Of a DNA stretch of 52,664 bases, positions 44,855-52,664 are shown piece by piece. A program made the position numbers and the translations under genes. Below the pieces are notes generated by a model. It saw nothing but the letters and a program-made list of their open reading frames with translations. It had not been told where the DNA came from and did not search any database. The DNA is from Pseudomonadota bacterium (GTDB taxonomy: Bacteria > UBA10199 > 2-02-FULL-44-16 > JAAZCA01). Every line of letters begins with the position of its first letter. Within the stretch, counting starts at the first letter, position 1. Location: NCBI GenBank assembly GCA_016927275.1, contig JAFGMW010000097.1, forward strand, positions 1-52,664. Reading direction: 5' to 3'.

Positions 44855-45652
44855 ATGAAAAGGGTTGTGGTGGCGATCGTCCTCGGCGCGCTGGTCCTGG
44901 CCGCCGTGCTCTGGCTCCCGGCCTGGGCGCTTGCCGCGCTCATATTCGGCGCCGCCGCGGCCGGCCTCGCCGAGTACTCCAGGATGTTCTTCGCCGACAG
45001 GGTCGAGCGATGGGCGACCTTCGCGGCCGGCGCGCTGCTCGCGCTGTGGATGATGGGCCCCGCCCCCTGGCGCAAGGCGGCGGCCCTCGGGATAGTCGCG
45101 GCGCTCTTCGCGCTCGCCCTGGTGTTCATGGTCAGGGCGCGGGCTCTCGATCGGGTCGCGGAGAGGCTGGGGCTCGCCCTCATGGGCGCTATCTACCTCG
45201 GCGTCGCGTTCCCGATCTGGTCATGGTTTCTCAGGATGCACAGCGGAAGGGCGCTGATCCTCATCGCGATCGTTCCCGCCTGCCTGTGCGACGTGTTCGG
45301 CCTCGTCGCCGGCAAGGCGTTCGGCAGGCACAAGCTCGCGCCCTCCGTGAGCCCCAACAAGACCGTGGAGGGGCTCGCGGGCTCGCTCGTCGGTTCCGCC
45401 GTCGGGGTCGCTGCGGTGCGCTTCGCGATGCTGCCTGAGCTCTCGCTCGCATTCGCGGCCGTGCTCGCCCTCGTGGTGTGGATCGTGTCGCCGCTGGGCG
45501 ATCTGATCGAGTCGATGCTGAAGCGCAGCTGCGGGCTGAAGGACTCGGGCAGCGTCATACCGGGGCACGGGGGGCTGCTCGACCGCCTCGACGCGCTGAT
45601 ATTCACCGCGCCGGCCGCGTACGCCTATTTCAGATACGTAGTCGGGATGTGA
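44855..45652 (+). CDS. cdsA: Phosphatidate cytidylyltransferase
   Basis: 265 residues from the ATG at 44855 (a GTG at 44849 is also in frame). About seven or eight membrane segments. It makes CDP-diacylglycerol, used by PssA further along. The CdsA signature is present: [20 protein letters not shown], then [20 protein letters not shown] and [17 protein letters not shown]. Located between uppS and dxr as usual. Confidence 0.94.
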   Translation: MKRVVVAIVLGALVLAAVLWLPAWALAALIFGAAAAGLAEYSRMFFADRVERWATFAAGALLALWMMGPAPWRKAAALGIVAALFALALVFMVRARALDRVAERLGLALMGAIYLGVAFPIWSWFLRMHSGRALILIAIVPACLCDVFGLVAGKAFGRHKLAPSVSPNKTVEGLAGSLVGSAVGVAAVRFAMLPELSLAFAAVLALVVWIVSPLGDLIESMLKRSCGLKDSGSVIPGHGGLLDRLDALIFTAPAAYAYFRYVVGM

Positions 45653-45660
45653 AGGGACAT

Positions 45661-46806
45661 ATGAAAAAAATCTCGATACTAGGAAGCACCGGATCGATCG
45701 GCCAGAGCACCCTGGACGTCGTGGCGCGCAACCCCGACCGCTTCGAGGTGGTGGGGCTTGCCGAGGGCCACGACGTGGAGCTGCTCGCCCGTCAGATAGA
45801 GCGGTTCAGGCCGGCGGTGGTCTCGGTCCGCGACGCCCAATCGGCAGCGAGGCTCAGGGAGATCGTCCGCGGCCACATGCCCGAGATCCTCTTCGGCATC
45901 GAGGGCGCGTGCCGCGTGGCCGAGGCCCCCGAGGCCGCCCTCGTGGTCTCCGCCATCGTCGGGGCTGCGGGGCTTCTGCCCACGCTGCGCGCGATCGAGG
46001 CGCGCAAGAACGTCGCGCTCGCCAACAAGGAGACCATGGTGGTGGCCGGCGCGCTGGTATCGAGTTCCGCCGCGCGCATGGGAGTCGCGATACTCCCGGT
46101 GGACAGCGAGCACGCGGCAATACACCAGTCGCTCGCCGGGCACCGCCGCGAGGACGTGACCGCCCTCCATCTCACCGCCTCGGGAGGGCCTTTCCTCAGG
46201 GCGAGCATGGACCAGATCCGCGCCGCCACCCCAAAGCAGGCGATCGCCCACCCCCGCTGGAACATGGGCGCCAAGATCACGATCGACTCCGCCACGCTCA
46301 TGAACAAGGGGCTCGAGGTCATGGAGGCGCGCTGGCTCTTCTCCGTGCCGCAGGAGAAGATCCGGGTGATCGTGCACCCGCAGAGCATCGTGCACTCGCT
46401 CGTGGAGTACCGCGACGGCTGCGTGATGGCGCAGCTGGGCATGCCGGACATGAGGGCCCCGATCGCCTACGCGATATCGTGGCCCGAGCGCGTGGAGAGC
46501 GGCTGTCCCAGGCTCGACCTCGCCGCGGTGAAGAGCCTCACCTTCGAGGAACCGGACCTCGCGAGGTTCCCGTGCCTCTCGCTCGCATACCAGGCGCTGC
46601 AGGAGGGCGACTCGATGCCCGCGGTGCTCAACGCGGCCAACGAGGTGGCGGTCGAGGCGTTCCTCGACGGTAGGATAGGCTTCATGGAGATCGCCCGCGT
46701 TGTCGACGAGACCATGTCGGCGCACGACAAGGCGCCGGCCGACACCCTGGACATGATACTTGAAGCGGACCGATGGGCGCGCGAGCACGCCCGCGGCATC
46801 CTATGA
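45661..46806 (+). CDS. dxr: 1-deoxy-D-xylulose 5-phosphate reductoisomerase
   Basis: 381 residues from the ATG at 45661 with AAGGGA upstream. It commits DXP to the MEP isoprenoid pathway with [25 protein letters not shown] is the NADPH loop, [15 protein letters not shown] and [16 protein letters not shown] hold metal and substrate ligands, and [12 protein letters not shown] and [20 protein letters not shown] complete the site. It overlaps rseP by ATGA. Confidence 0.97.
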   Translation: MKKISILGSTGSIGQSTLDVVARNPDRFEVVGLAEGHDVELLARQIERFRPAVVSVRDAQSAARLREIVRGHMPEILFGIEGACRVAEAPEAALVVSAIVGAAGLLPTLRAIEARKNVALANKETMVVAGALVSSSAARMGVAILPVDSEHAAIHQSLAGHRREDVTALHLTASGGPFLRASMDQIRAATPKQAIAHPRWNMGAKITIDSATLMNKGLEVMEARWLFSVPQEKIRVIVHPQSIVHSLVEYRDGCVMAQLGMPDMRAPIAYAISWPERVESGCPRLDLAAVKSLTFEEPDLARFPCLSLAYQALQEGDSMPAVLNAANEVAVEAFLDGRIGFMEIARVVDETMSAHDKAPADTLDMILEADRWAREHARGIL

Positions 46807-48149
46807 CCATAGCGTATTTCATAATCGCCCTCGGCGCCCTCATCTTCATCCACGAGGTGGGCCACTTCATAACGGCCAAGCGCGCGGGAGTCTGCGTGGA
46901 GGTCTTCTCGCTCGGCTTCGGGCCGAGGCTCTTCGGCTTCAGAAGGGGGGAGACCGACTATCGGGTCTCGCTCCTGCCGCTGGGCGGCTACGTGAAGATG
47001 CTCGGCGAGGAGCCGGGCGAAGAGGGGAGCCTCGACCCGCGCTCCTACGCGGCCAAGGGCGTGTGGACCAGGGCCAGGGTCGTGCTCATGGGCCCGATGA
47101 TGAACATCATCCTCTGCCTCATCGTCATGCCTGCGGTCTTCATGCTCGGCAGGGCGGAGCCCGCCTTCCTGCGGGAGAGGCCTTTGATAGAGGGTGTGAA
47201 GGCCGACTCCCCGGCGCAGCGCGCGGGCCTCGCCGAGGGCGACCTCGTCGTGTCCCTCGACGGCAGGCCGGTCTCCACCTGGGACGACGTGATGAGCAGG
47301 ATACTGGTGTCGCCCGGCTCGACGATCGACTTCGGGATCGAGCGCGGCGGCGAGCTCGTGCACGCGAACGTCGCGGTCGAGGAGATGCCGGACATGAAGG
47401 GCGGGTACGTGGGGATCGCCCCGATGCTCTTCGTGGGCGGCGATCCGGTCGTCGACGACGTGAGGTCCGGCGGGCCGGCGGACGAGGCCGGGATAAGGCC
47501 GGGGGACCGAGTGCTCTCGTACGGCGGGGGCCCTGTCGACGACTGGCTCGACCTCACCAAAAGGATCAACGAGAGCAAGGGGGGAAAACAGAGGATCGCG
47601 GTCGATAGGGGCGGCGAGACAGTCGAGTCGGAGCTCTCCGCCGAGTACAGCGAGGAGTTCGGCCGCTGGGTCATCGGGATATCCAAGGACAGCGCGAGCG
47701 GCGTGCCCATGACCGTGGTCCGTCACGGGTTCGTGGACTCGGTAGTGCGCGGCACGAAGGAGAACATAAAGCTCGCGCGCATGACTTTCGACGTGCTCTG
47801 GAGGCTCGTCACTCTGAAGCTGTCCTACAAGGTCCTCGGCGGCCCGATCATCATCGCCAAGACCTCGGCGGCGGCCGCGGCGGCCGGCTTCGCGAACTTC
47901 CTCTACTTCATAGCGTTCCTCTCGCTTCAGCTCGGCATACTCAACTTCCTGCCGATCCCCGTGCTCGACGGCGGGCAGCTTGTGTTCCTCGGCCTCGAGG
48001 CGGCGATCAGGCGGCCGCTGAACTCGACCGTCAGGGCCGTGGCTCACCACGTGGGATTTTTGATGCTGATCGGTCTCATGCTGCTGGTCACGATAAACGA
48101 TATCGACAACGTCTGGGGCATCCGCAGGATGATCGAGAAGATATTCTGA
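46803..48149 (+). CDS. rseP: RIP metalloprotease RseP (site-2 protease family)
   Basis: 448 residues starting in the dxr stop. The zinc motif HEVGH is at residues 17-21 in the first membrane segment. Two PDZ-like domains follow (one near 135-215 with [20 protein letters not shown], one near 215-300 with [20 protein letters not shown]). The C-terminal [14 protein letters not shown] holds the third zinc ligand Asp. It cleaves membrane-bound anti-sigma factors and leftover signal peptides. Neither an anti-sigma nor a sigma-E gene is in the window. Confidence 0.95.
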   Translation: MTIAYFIIALGALIFIHEVGHFITAKRAGVCVEVFSLGFGPRLFGFRRGETDYRVSLLPLGGYVKMLGEEPGEEGSLDPRSYAAKGVWTRARVVLMGPMMNIILCLIVMPAVFMLGRAEPAFLRERPLIEGVKADSPAQRAGLAEGDLVVSLDGRPVSTWDDVMSRILVSPGSTIDFGIERGGELVHANVAVEEMPDMKGGYVGIAPMLFVGGDPVVDDVRSGGPADEAGIRPGDRVLSYGGGPVDDWLDLTKRINESKGGKQRIAVDRGGETVESELSAEYSEEFGRWVIGISKDSASGVPMTVVRHGFVDSVVRGTKENIKLARMTFDVLWRLVTLKLSYKVLGGPIIIAKTSAAAAAAGFANFLYFIAFLSLQLGILNFLPIPVLDGGQLVFLGLEAAIRRPLNSTVRAVAHHVGFLMLIGLMLLVTINDIDNVWGIRRMIEKIF

Positions 48150-48154
48150 GCGCC

Positions 48155-48880
48155 GTGAAGATACTTTCCATAGACACGACCGTGGTCGCCGGATCGATCG
48201 CCCTCTCCGACGGGGAGAGGCTCGTGGCCTCCGAGCAGCAGGCGGTCCCGGGAACGCACTCGGAGAGGCTCATCGGCTCCGTCGACAGGATGCTCGAGCT
48301 GGCCGGCTGGCGAAAGGGCGATCCGGAGGCGATCGCGGTGGCGATCGGGCCCGGATCGTTCACGGGCCTGCGCATCGGGCTCGCGGCCGCGAAGGGGATG
48401 GCCCTGTCGCTCGGCATCCCGATCGTCGGGGTCTCGTCGCTCAAATCGCTTGCGCTGAACGGGGCCGGGTTCGCGGGCGCGGTCGTACCCCTCATCGACG
48501 CGAAGCGGGGCGAGCTGTTCGCCCAGCCCTGGGAGGTGGAGTCGGGCGGCACGATGCGCCCCCTCTCGAAGGAATGCGCCGCTTCGCCTGAGTCGGTGAT
48601 CGCAGGCCTCGGGAAGATCAAGGGACAGCTCCTGCTCGTGGGCGACGGGGCGCTGGCGTATTCGGAGGTCTTGAAGAGGGGGCTCGGCGCCAGGGCGCAT
48701 GTGGCCCGGGGGGCGCAGGCCCTGGCCCAGGCGGCCAACCTCGCGATGCTAGCCCTCCCCCGGCTCGCGAGGGGCAGATCGGACGATCTCGCCTCGCTCG
48801 CCCCCAACTATGTCAGGCGCTCCGACGCGGAGATAGGGTTCAACGCGATGCACAGGCCCAGATCGGGCCGAAAGGCTTAA
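48155..48880 (+). CDS. tsaB: tRNA threonylcarbamoyladenosine factor TsaB
   Basis: 241 residues from a GTG at 48155. TsaB is the HSP70/actin-fold partner of TsaD in t6A synthesis. MKILSIDTTVVAGSIALSDG, GTHSERLIGSVDRMLELAG, IAVAIGPGSFTGLRIGLAAA and KGMALSLGIPIVGVSSLKSL are diagnostic. It follows rseP by 5 nt. No rimI is next to it. Confidence 0.93.
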   Translation: MKILSIDTTVVAGSIALSDGERLVASEQQAVPGTHSERLIGSVDRMLELAGWRKGDPEAIAVAIGPGSFTGLRIGLAAAKGMALSLGIPIVGVSSLKSLALNGAGFAGAVVPLIDAKRGELFAQPWEVESGGTMRPLSKECAASPESVIAGLGKIKGQLLLVGDGALAYSEVLKRGLGARAHVARGAQALAQAANLAMLALPRLARGRSDDLASLAPNYVRRSDAEIGFNAMHRPRSGRKA

Positions 48881-48908
48881 AAAACCATTAAAATCAAGCA
48901 ATTATTGA

Positions 48909-48936
48909 TTGACAGTCCGAGGGGCTTTCCTATAGC
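48909..48936 (+). promoter_or_regulatory. Promoter for the DUF465-psd-pssA unit
   Basis: TTGACA (48909-48914), 16-nt gap, TATAGC (48931-48936). It lies in the first real gap of the large operon, 140 nt before the next start codon. Confidence 0.6.
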
Positions 48937-49021
48937 ATTTGCCGCATGGCAGAGCACCGCGCCGGGGTGGGCGCTTGTGGATCAGGGCGCTCTCCTCGGC
49001 TGCCGAAGAGTTGATACGGCA

Positions 49022-49054
49022 GGCCCGATCGCAGCGCTGCGCGCGGGCCGTTTT
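49022..49054 (+). terminator. Hairpin with T run in the leader of the DUF465 gene
   Basis: GGCCCG (49022-49027) pairs with CGGGCC (49044-49049), with the self-complementary GCAGCGCTGC inside, followed by GTTTTATT. It lies between the promoter and the ribosome binding site, so it may be an attenuator rather than the end of tsaB. Confidence 0.55.
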
Positions 49055-49077
49055 ATTGCTCAAAGGAGGATGGAGCC

Positions 49078-49302
49078 ATGGAAAAGTCGGACATCGACAT
49101 CATACAGCGGCACATGAAGGAAGACAGGGCGCTGGCCTCCCTCTACACCGAGCACATCGAGTACGAGCGAATGCTGGAGAAATTCAACAGCAAGCCGTTC
49201 CTCACGCCGGGCGAGGAGATCGAGAGAAAGAACCTGCAGAAGAAGAAGCTGGTGGGACGCGACAGGATGGAGGCGATACTGCGCGCCTACCGCGCGAGGT
49301 AG
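49078..49302 (+). CDS. DUF465 (YdcH-like) small protein
   Basis: 74 residues, with AAAGGAGGA upstream. It is almost entirely helical and charged: RHMKEDRALASLYTEHIEYE, RMLEKFNSKPFLTPGEEIER, KNLQKKKLVGRDRMEAILRA. This is the short DUF465 coiled-coil pattern (positively charged KKxLxxKD-like end). Function of the family is unknown. It is first in the unit leading to psd and pssA. Confidence 0.8.
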   Translation: MEKSDIDIIQRHMKEDRALASLYTEHIEYERMLEKFNSKPFLTPGEEIERKNLQKKKLVGRDRMEAILRAYRAR

Positions 49303-49308
49303 AACGCT

Positions 49309-49980
49309 ATGGAATCGGCGAGCACCGCATACAGGCCCGTGCCGAGACAGCTCCCGGTGGCGGTGGAGGGTTTCCCCTTCGTCGCGGCGGCTCTCATCGC
49401 CGCGCTCGCCGCGTGGATGATGTCGCTGGCCTGGGTGTCCGCGGCCATGCTCGCCTTTGCGGCCTTCACCGCCTTCTTCTTCCGCAATCCGCGCAGGAAG
49501 GCGCCCGAGGGCGAGGGCCTTGTGATAGCGCCGGCCGACGGCAGGGTGATCAGTGTGGAGAAAGGCGCGATAGCCCCCCACACCGGCGAGCCCGCGACCA
49601 AGGTCAGCATATTCATGTCGATCCTCGACGTGCACGTGAACCGCTTCCCGATCGCAGGCACGGTCCGGCGGGCCGTGTACAGCGCCGGCAGGTTCTTCGT
49701 CGCGAGCATGGACAAGGCGAGCGAACACAACGAGCGCAACTCGCTGGTCGTCGAGGACGCTGCCGGCAGGCGCATGGTGGTCGTTCAGATAGCGGGGATC
49801 GTCGCCAGGCGCATCGTCTGCTACGTCAGGGAGGGCGATGGGCTCCGCGCTGGCGATCGCTTCGGGCTGATCAGGTTCGGGTCCAGGGTGGATCTGTATC
49901 TCCCGCCTGAGGCGACGGTCGATCTCTCTCCGGGCGCGAGGACCCGCGCGGGCGAGACGGTGCTGGGGAGGTTCGAATGA
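49309..49980 (+). CDS. psd: Phosphatidylserine decarboxylase (short type)
   Basis: 223 residues, the short Psd form found in many Bacteria and Archaea. It makes phosphatidylethanolamine. Two membrane segments near residues 23-57 are followed by FFRNPRRKAPEGEGLVIAPA, DGRVISVEKG, IFMSILDVHVNRFPIAGTV and ASEHNERNSLV. The self-cleavage site is the Gly191-Ser192 pair in LIRFGSRVDLYLP; Ser192 would become the pyruvoyl group. It overlaps pssA by ATGA, so both PE steps are together. Confidence 0.94.
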   Translation: MESASTAYRPVPRQLPVAVEGFPFVAAALIAALAAWMMSLAWVSAAMLAFAAFTAFFFRNPRRKAPEGEGLVIAPADGRVISVEKGAIAPHTGEPATKVSIFMSILDVHVNRFPIAGTVRRAVYSAGRFFVASMDKASEHNERNSLVVEDAAGRRMVVVQIAGIVARRIVCYVREGDGLRAGDRFGLIRFGSRVDLYLPPEATVDLSPGARTRAGETVLGRFE

Positions 49981-50813
49981 GGAACAGGCCCCGCAGGAGG
50001 CGGGAGGGGATGAAGCGGGGGGTCTATATCCTGCCCAACCTGCTCACCTCCGCGAGCCTTTTCTGCGGGTTCTACTCGGTGATCAAGTCGCTCGGCGGCC
50101 ACTTCGTCCCGGCCGCGTGGGCGATCGTGCTGGCGGGGCTCTTCGACCTGCTCGACGGCAGGATCGCCCGTCTCGCGAGGGCGGAGAGCCAGTTCGGCAT
50201 AGAGTACGACTCGCTCGTCGACCTCGCGTCATTCGGGCTCGCCCCCGCCATACTCATCTACACATGGTCGTTGCACACCATGGACAAGCTCGGGTGGCTG
50301 GCCGCTTTCCTCTACTTCGCCTGCGGGGCGCTGAGGCTCGCGCGCTACAACGTGCAGCACGACGACGTGGAGCAGGAGTTCTTCCAGGGGCTGCCGATAC
50401 CGGTGGCCGCATACGTCATCGCGACATGCATCATCTTCCACCACTTCTACTTCGTCTTCCCTCCCGAGAGCAGCATCCTGACCGCGGGCATGACGGTAGC
50501 GCTGGCGCTCTTGATGGTCTCCACGATCCGCTACCGGAGCATGAAGGTCGTGGACATAAAGAGCCGCAACCCGTTCTTCGTGCTGGTGCTTTTGGTGTTC
50601 GGTCTCTTCGTCGTGGCGGCCAGGCCCGAGGTCATGATGCTGGCGCTCACGGTCGCGTACGTGGCCTCAGGCATCTTCGAGGAGGCGGTGACCCTCAGGC
50701 AGAGCCGCAGGCTCGTGGAGCGGATAAGGTCGGGCAGGCCCCCCGACGCCGCCGGGCGCCTCGAGGTGGTGGGCGGCAGGGACTCGGACCGGGGCGAGAG
50801 GCTCTCCGGGTAG
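49977..50813 (+). CDS. pssA: CDP-diacylglycerol-serine O-phosphatidyltransferase
   Basis: 278 residues. The CDP-alcohol phosphotransferase motif DG-x2-AR-x8-G-x3-D-x3-D is exact at Asp60-Asp82 (LLDGRIARLARAESQFGIEY then DSLVDLASFG). About six or seven membrane segments, and a hydrophilic C-terminal tail of about 35 residues. It makes phosphatidylserine, the substrate of the psd product, from CDP-DAG made by CdsA. It starts within the psd stop. Confidence 0.95.
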   Translation: MRNRPRRRREGMKRGVYILPNLLTSASLFCGFYSVIKSLGGHFVPAAWAIVLAGLFDLLDGRIARLARAESQFGIEYDSLVDLASFGLAPAILIYTWSLHTMDKLGWLAAFLYFACGALRLARYNVQHDDVEQEFFQGLPIPVAAYVIATCIIFHHFYFVFPPESSILTAGMTVALALLMVSTIRYRSMKVVDIKSRNPFFVLVLLVFGLFVVAARPEVMMLALTVAYVASGIFEEAVTLRQSRRLVERIRSGRPPDAAGRLEVVGGRDSDRGERLSG

Positions 50814-50821
50814 GGGGCTGC

Positions 50822-51106
50822 ATGCCACGGTGCTCATTCTGCGGCCGCGAGGTGGAGCTCATCTACAGGAAGGTGGGCCGCCAGGACACCTGCCCGCATT
50901 GCGGCAGGGACCTGCACGCGTGCCTGCAGTGCCGCTTCTACGACCGGAGCTTCCACAACCAGTGCCGCGAGAGCCAGGCCGCCATGGTGGGGGACAAGGA
51001 GCGCTCCAACTTCTGCGAGTTCTTCGAGTTCGGCAGGGACGCGCAGGCCGAGAGGGCGAAGCAGGAGGAGAGCAGAAAGAGGCTGGAGGGGCTGTTCAGG
51101 AAATAG
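50822..51106 (+). CDS. Small zinc-ribbon protein
   Basis: 94 residues, starting 8 nt after pssA. It carries CSFCGREVELIYRKVGRQ and CPHCGRDLHACLQCRFYD (two CxxC pairs plus a third CxxC) and further Cys residues in HNQCRESQ and SNFCEFFEFG, enough for two metal sites. The C-terminus is a charged helix (DAQAERAKQEESRKRLEGLF). I know this kind of protein from deltaproteobacterial genomes only as hypothetical. Role unknown. Confidence 0.8.
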   Translation: MPRCSFCGREVELIYRKVGRQDTCPHCGRDLHACLQCRFYDRSFHNQCRESQAAMVGDKERSNFCEFFEFGRDAQAERAKQEESRKRLEGLFRK

Positions 51107-51133
51107 CCGGGCGACAGAAAAGGAGAGGCGCGG

Positions 51134-52156
51134 ATGAAGAAGAGGGAATACACGGTCGCCGTGGTCGGGGCCACCGGCGCGGTGGGCGCGGAGATGATCA
51201 AGGTGCTGGAGGAGCGCTCGTTCCCCGCGAAGAGGGTGATCCCCCTCGCGTCGGAGCGGTCGATCGGCAGGGAGGTGACCTGCAGGGGCGAGTCGGTGCC
51301 GGTGGAGGTGCTCGGAGTCGACTCGTTCAAGGGGGTGGACATAGCCCTGTTCTCGGCGGGCGGCGACGTGAGCCGCGAGTTCGCGCCGGTCGCCGCAGCG
51401 TCGGGCGCGGTGGTCGTGGACAACACCTCCGCCTTCAGGATGGACCCCGACTGCCCGCTCGTCGTGCCGGAGGTGAACCCGGGCGACCTCGCGCACTGGG
51501 AGAGAAAGCGCATCATAGCGAACCCGAACTGCTCGACCATACAGATGCTCGTCGCGGTCGCCCCGCTCCACAGGGAGGCGCGCGCGACCAGGATCGTGGT
51601 CTCGACGTATCAGGCGGTCTCCGGCGCCGGGATAGAGGCGATGGAGGAGCTCTCGAAGCAGGCGGTGGCGCTCTTCTCCGGCGGCGAGATCAGGGCGAAG
51701 GTGTTCCCGCACAGGATCGCGTTCAACTGCATACCGCAGATAGGCAAATTCCTAGAGGACGGCTCCACAGAGGAGGAGCGGAAGATGGTCGAGGAGACCG
51801 CCAAGATCATGGGGGATCCGGACCTGAAGGTCGCCGCGACCACGGTGAGGGTCCCTGTGTTCTGCGGCCACTCTGAGTCCATAAACGTGGAGTTCGCCGA
51901 CGGGATCACGCCGGAGCGGGCGAGGGAGATACTCTCCGAAGCGCCGGGCGTGGAGCTCGTGGACGAGCCCGCGCGCTGCAGGTACCCCCTCGCGATGGAG
52001 GCTTCGGGCAAGGACCCGGTGTACGTGGGCAGGGTGAGGCGCGACCCGAGCGTGGAGAACGGGCTCGCGATGTGGGTCGTGGCCGACAACCTGCGCAAGG
52101 GCGCGGCGCTCAACGCGGTGCAGATCGCCGAGCTCATGATCGAGGAGCATATCTGA
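51134..52156 (+). CDS. asd: Aspartate-semialdehyde dehydrogenase
   Basis: 340 residues, with AGGAGAGGCG before the ATG. It makes aspartate semialdehyde for Lys, Thr, Met and diaminopimelate. AVVGATGAVGAEMIKVLEER is the NADP loop; catalytic Cys133 is in ANPNCSTIQMLVA; the catalytic His is likely in IRAKVFPHRIAFNCIPQIG or VPVFCGHSESINVEF. DNTSAFRMDPDCPLVVPEVN is also typical. It shares TGATG with the next gene. Confidence 0.96.
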   Translation: MKKREYTVAVVGATGAVGAEMIKVLEERSFPAKRVIPLASERSIGREVTCRGESVPVEVLGVDSFKGVDIALFSAGGDVSREFAPVAAASGAVVVDNTSAFRMDPDCPLVVPEVNPGDLAHWERKRIIANPNCSTIQMLVAVAPLHREARATRIVVSTYQAVSGAGIEAMEELSKQAVALFSGGEIRAKVFPHRIAFNCIPQIGKFLEDGSTEEERKMVEETAKIMGDPDLKVAATTVRVPVFCGHSESINVEFADGITPERAREILSEAPGVELVDEPARCRYPLAMEASGKDPVYVGRVRRDPSVENGLAMWVVADNLRKGAALNAVQIAELMIEEHI

Positions 52157-52664
52157 TGCGAAGCGCGCGCGCTTTGATCAAGGGGATGGCGGCGACTGCG
52201 GCCCTGTGCCTCGCGCTGCTGGCACCCCCCGATCTGAGCGCGTTCCCCGACGCCGAGAAGGTCTGGGAGGCGGGCGGAGGCCCCCCGTTCAACTTCGGCC
52301 TGAGCTCGCTCACGTCGGGGTTCCTCCTGATATCCGACCGCGAGCTCGCCGTGTCCTACGGCGAGGTCCTCGAGCTCTTCGACATGGGCGCCTTCGACCT
52401 GGAACCGGAGCAGCCCCCTAGCCTCTCCGTCGAGAAGGAGACCGACGGGATCATAGGCGGCATCGCCTACACAGGGGCGAGCCGCAAGATCCTGGCCTCG
52501 CAGCAGGACGGCGACCTGCTGGAGTTCACGCTCGCGAACATAACGGCGGAGCCGATAGTCCATGTGCTGGCCGAGGAGAAGAAGCTGGGGCCACTTGCCC
52601 ACGACCCGCGCAGCGGCTACTCGTATGTCTCCGACAGCACCAGCCTCAGTATAATCTCCTACGA
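52156..52664 (+). CDS. Exported protein, possibly beta-propeller, 3' end outside window
   Basis: 169 complete codons, then the window ends. The start overlaps the asd stop. The N-terminus MRSARALIKGMAATAALCLA looks like a signal peptide. The rest has repeats of the kind seen in YncE/Lp-propeller blades: DGIIGGIAYTGASRKILASQ, QDGDLLEFTLAN, then a second blade-like stretch (PLAHDPRSGYSYVSDSTSLS). Function unknown and the fold is a guess from this pattern. Confidence 0.65.
   Translation, partial: MRSARALIKGMAATAALCLALLAPPDLSAFPDAEKVWEAGGGPPFNFGLSSLTSGFLLISDRELAVSYGEVLELFDMGAFDLEPEQPPSLSVEKETDGIIGGIAYTGASRKILASQQDGDLLEFTLANITAEPIVHVLAEEKKLGPLAHDPRSGYSYVSDSTSLSIISY

Overview
The window is GC-rich bacterial chromosome (roughly 60-65 % by eye) with dense, mostly co-directional operons. 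It looks like part of a metagenome-derived or draft genome from a didermic bacterium in the old Deltaproteobacteria / Bdellovibrionota-like space. Signs of an outer membrane are lipoprotein signal peptides, a beta-barrel protein ending in Phe, SurE-Pcm and a LysM-M23 lipoprotein. A FlhB/SctU export protein, an archaeal-type histone fold protein of the Bdellovibrio kind and proteins with a C-terminal Cys/helix/Arg tail like the MYXO-CTERM signal fit that placement. The lineage is an inference; no rRNA is present.

Layout. 1-5.0 kb: start of a Ser/Thr kinase gene, a lipoprotein, a two-subunit 3-oxoacid-type CoA-transferase, FlhB/SctU and an unrecognised protein. 5.0-8.06 kb, minus strand: purM-purN followed by a small outer-membrane protein and a lipoprotein-type isoaspartyl methyltransferase. 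8.2-24.4 kb, mostly plus strand: surE-pcm, LysM-M23, apt, tRNA-Arg, a C39-like protein, IHF/HU, dprA-topA, a thrombospondin type 3 (TSP3) protein, xerC-hslV-hslU, argF, purA and an RsmB-like methyltransferase. 24.5-32.5 kb: an HTH-receiver protein, a PAS-GAF histidine kinase, mtgA, a histone (minus strand), tRNA-Lys and tRNA-Glu, dcd, a DUF2203-like protein, a ferredoxin, a CbpA-type DnaJ and a thiolase. 32.5-41 kb is the accessory part: an acidic-repeat protein, a 1450-residue beta-helix/TSP3 surface protein, a divergent pair of four-helix-bundle (S23/IVP) genes around a perfect palindrome, a TPR protein and a cluster of foldback repeats. 41.0-52.7 kb: the conserved block rpsB-tsf-pyrH-frr-uppS-cdsA-dxr-rseP-tsaB, then a DUF465 protein, psd, pssA, a zinc ribbon protein, asd and a truncated exported protein.

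How the genes work together. The last block joins translation factors to envelope building (undecaprenyl-PP, CDP-DAG, MEP isoprenoids, phosphatidylserine and phosphatidylethanolamine). XerC-HslVU-DprA-TopA is chromosome and protein maintenance. The CoA-transferase and thiolase could share acetoacetyl-CoA metabolism although they lie 29 kb apart.

Main points for a second look. (1) A 59-residue single-histone-fold protein in a genome that also encodes IHF/HU. (2) Two diverging four-helix-bundle paralogues around a palindrome with 23-bp perfect arms. (3) A family of foldback repeats sharing a ~30-nt core, at 30.1 kb and 40.3-40.8 kb. (4) Several unit families of 6-8-nt tandem repeats placed in short gaps between genes, often just before the ribosome binding site. 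(5) Broken copies of tRNA-Arg and tRNA-Glu next to the intact genes, separated by hairpins. (6) A Cys-type C-terminal tail on both TSP3 proteins.
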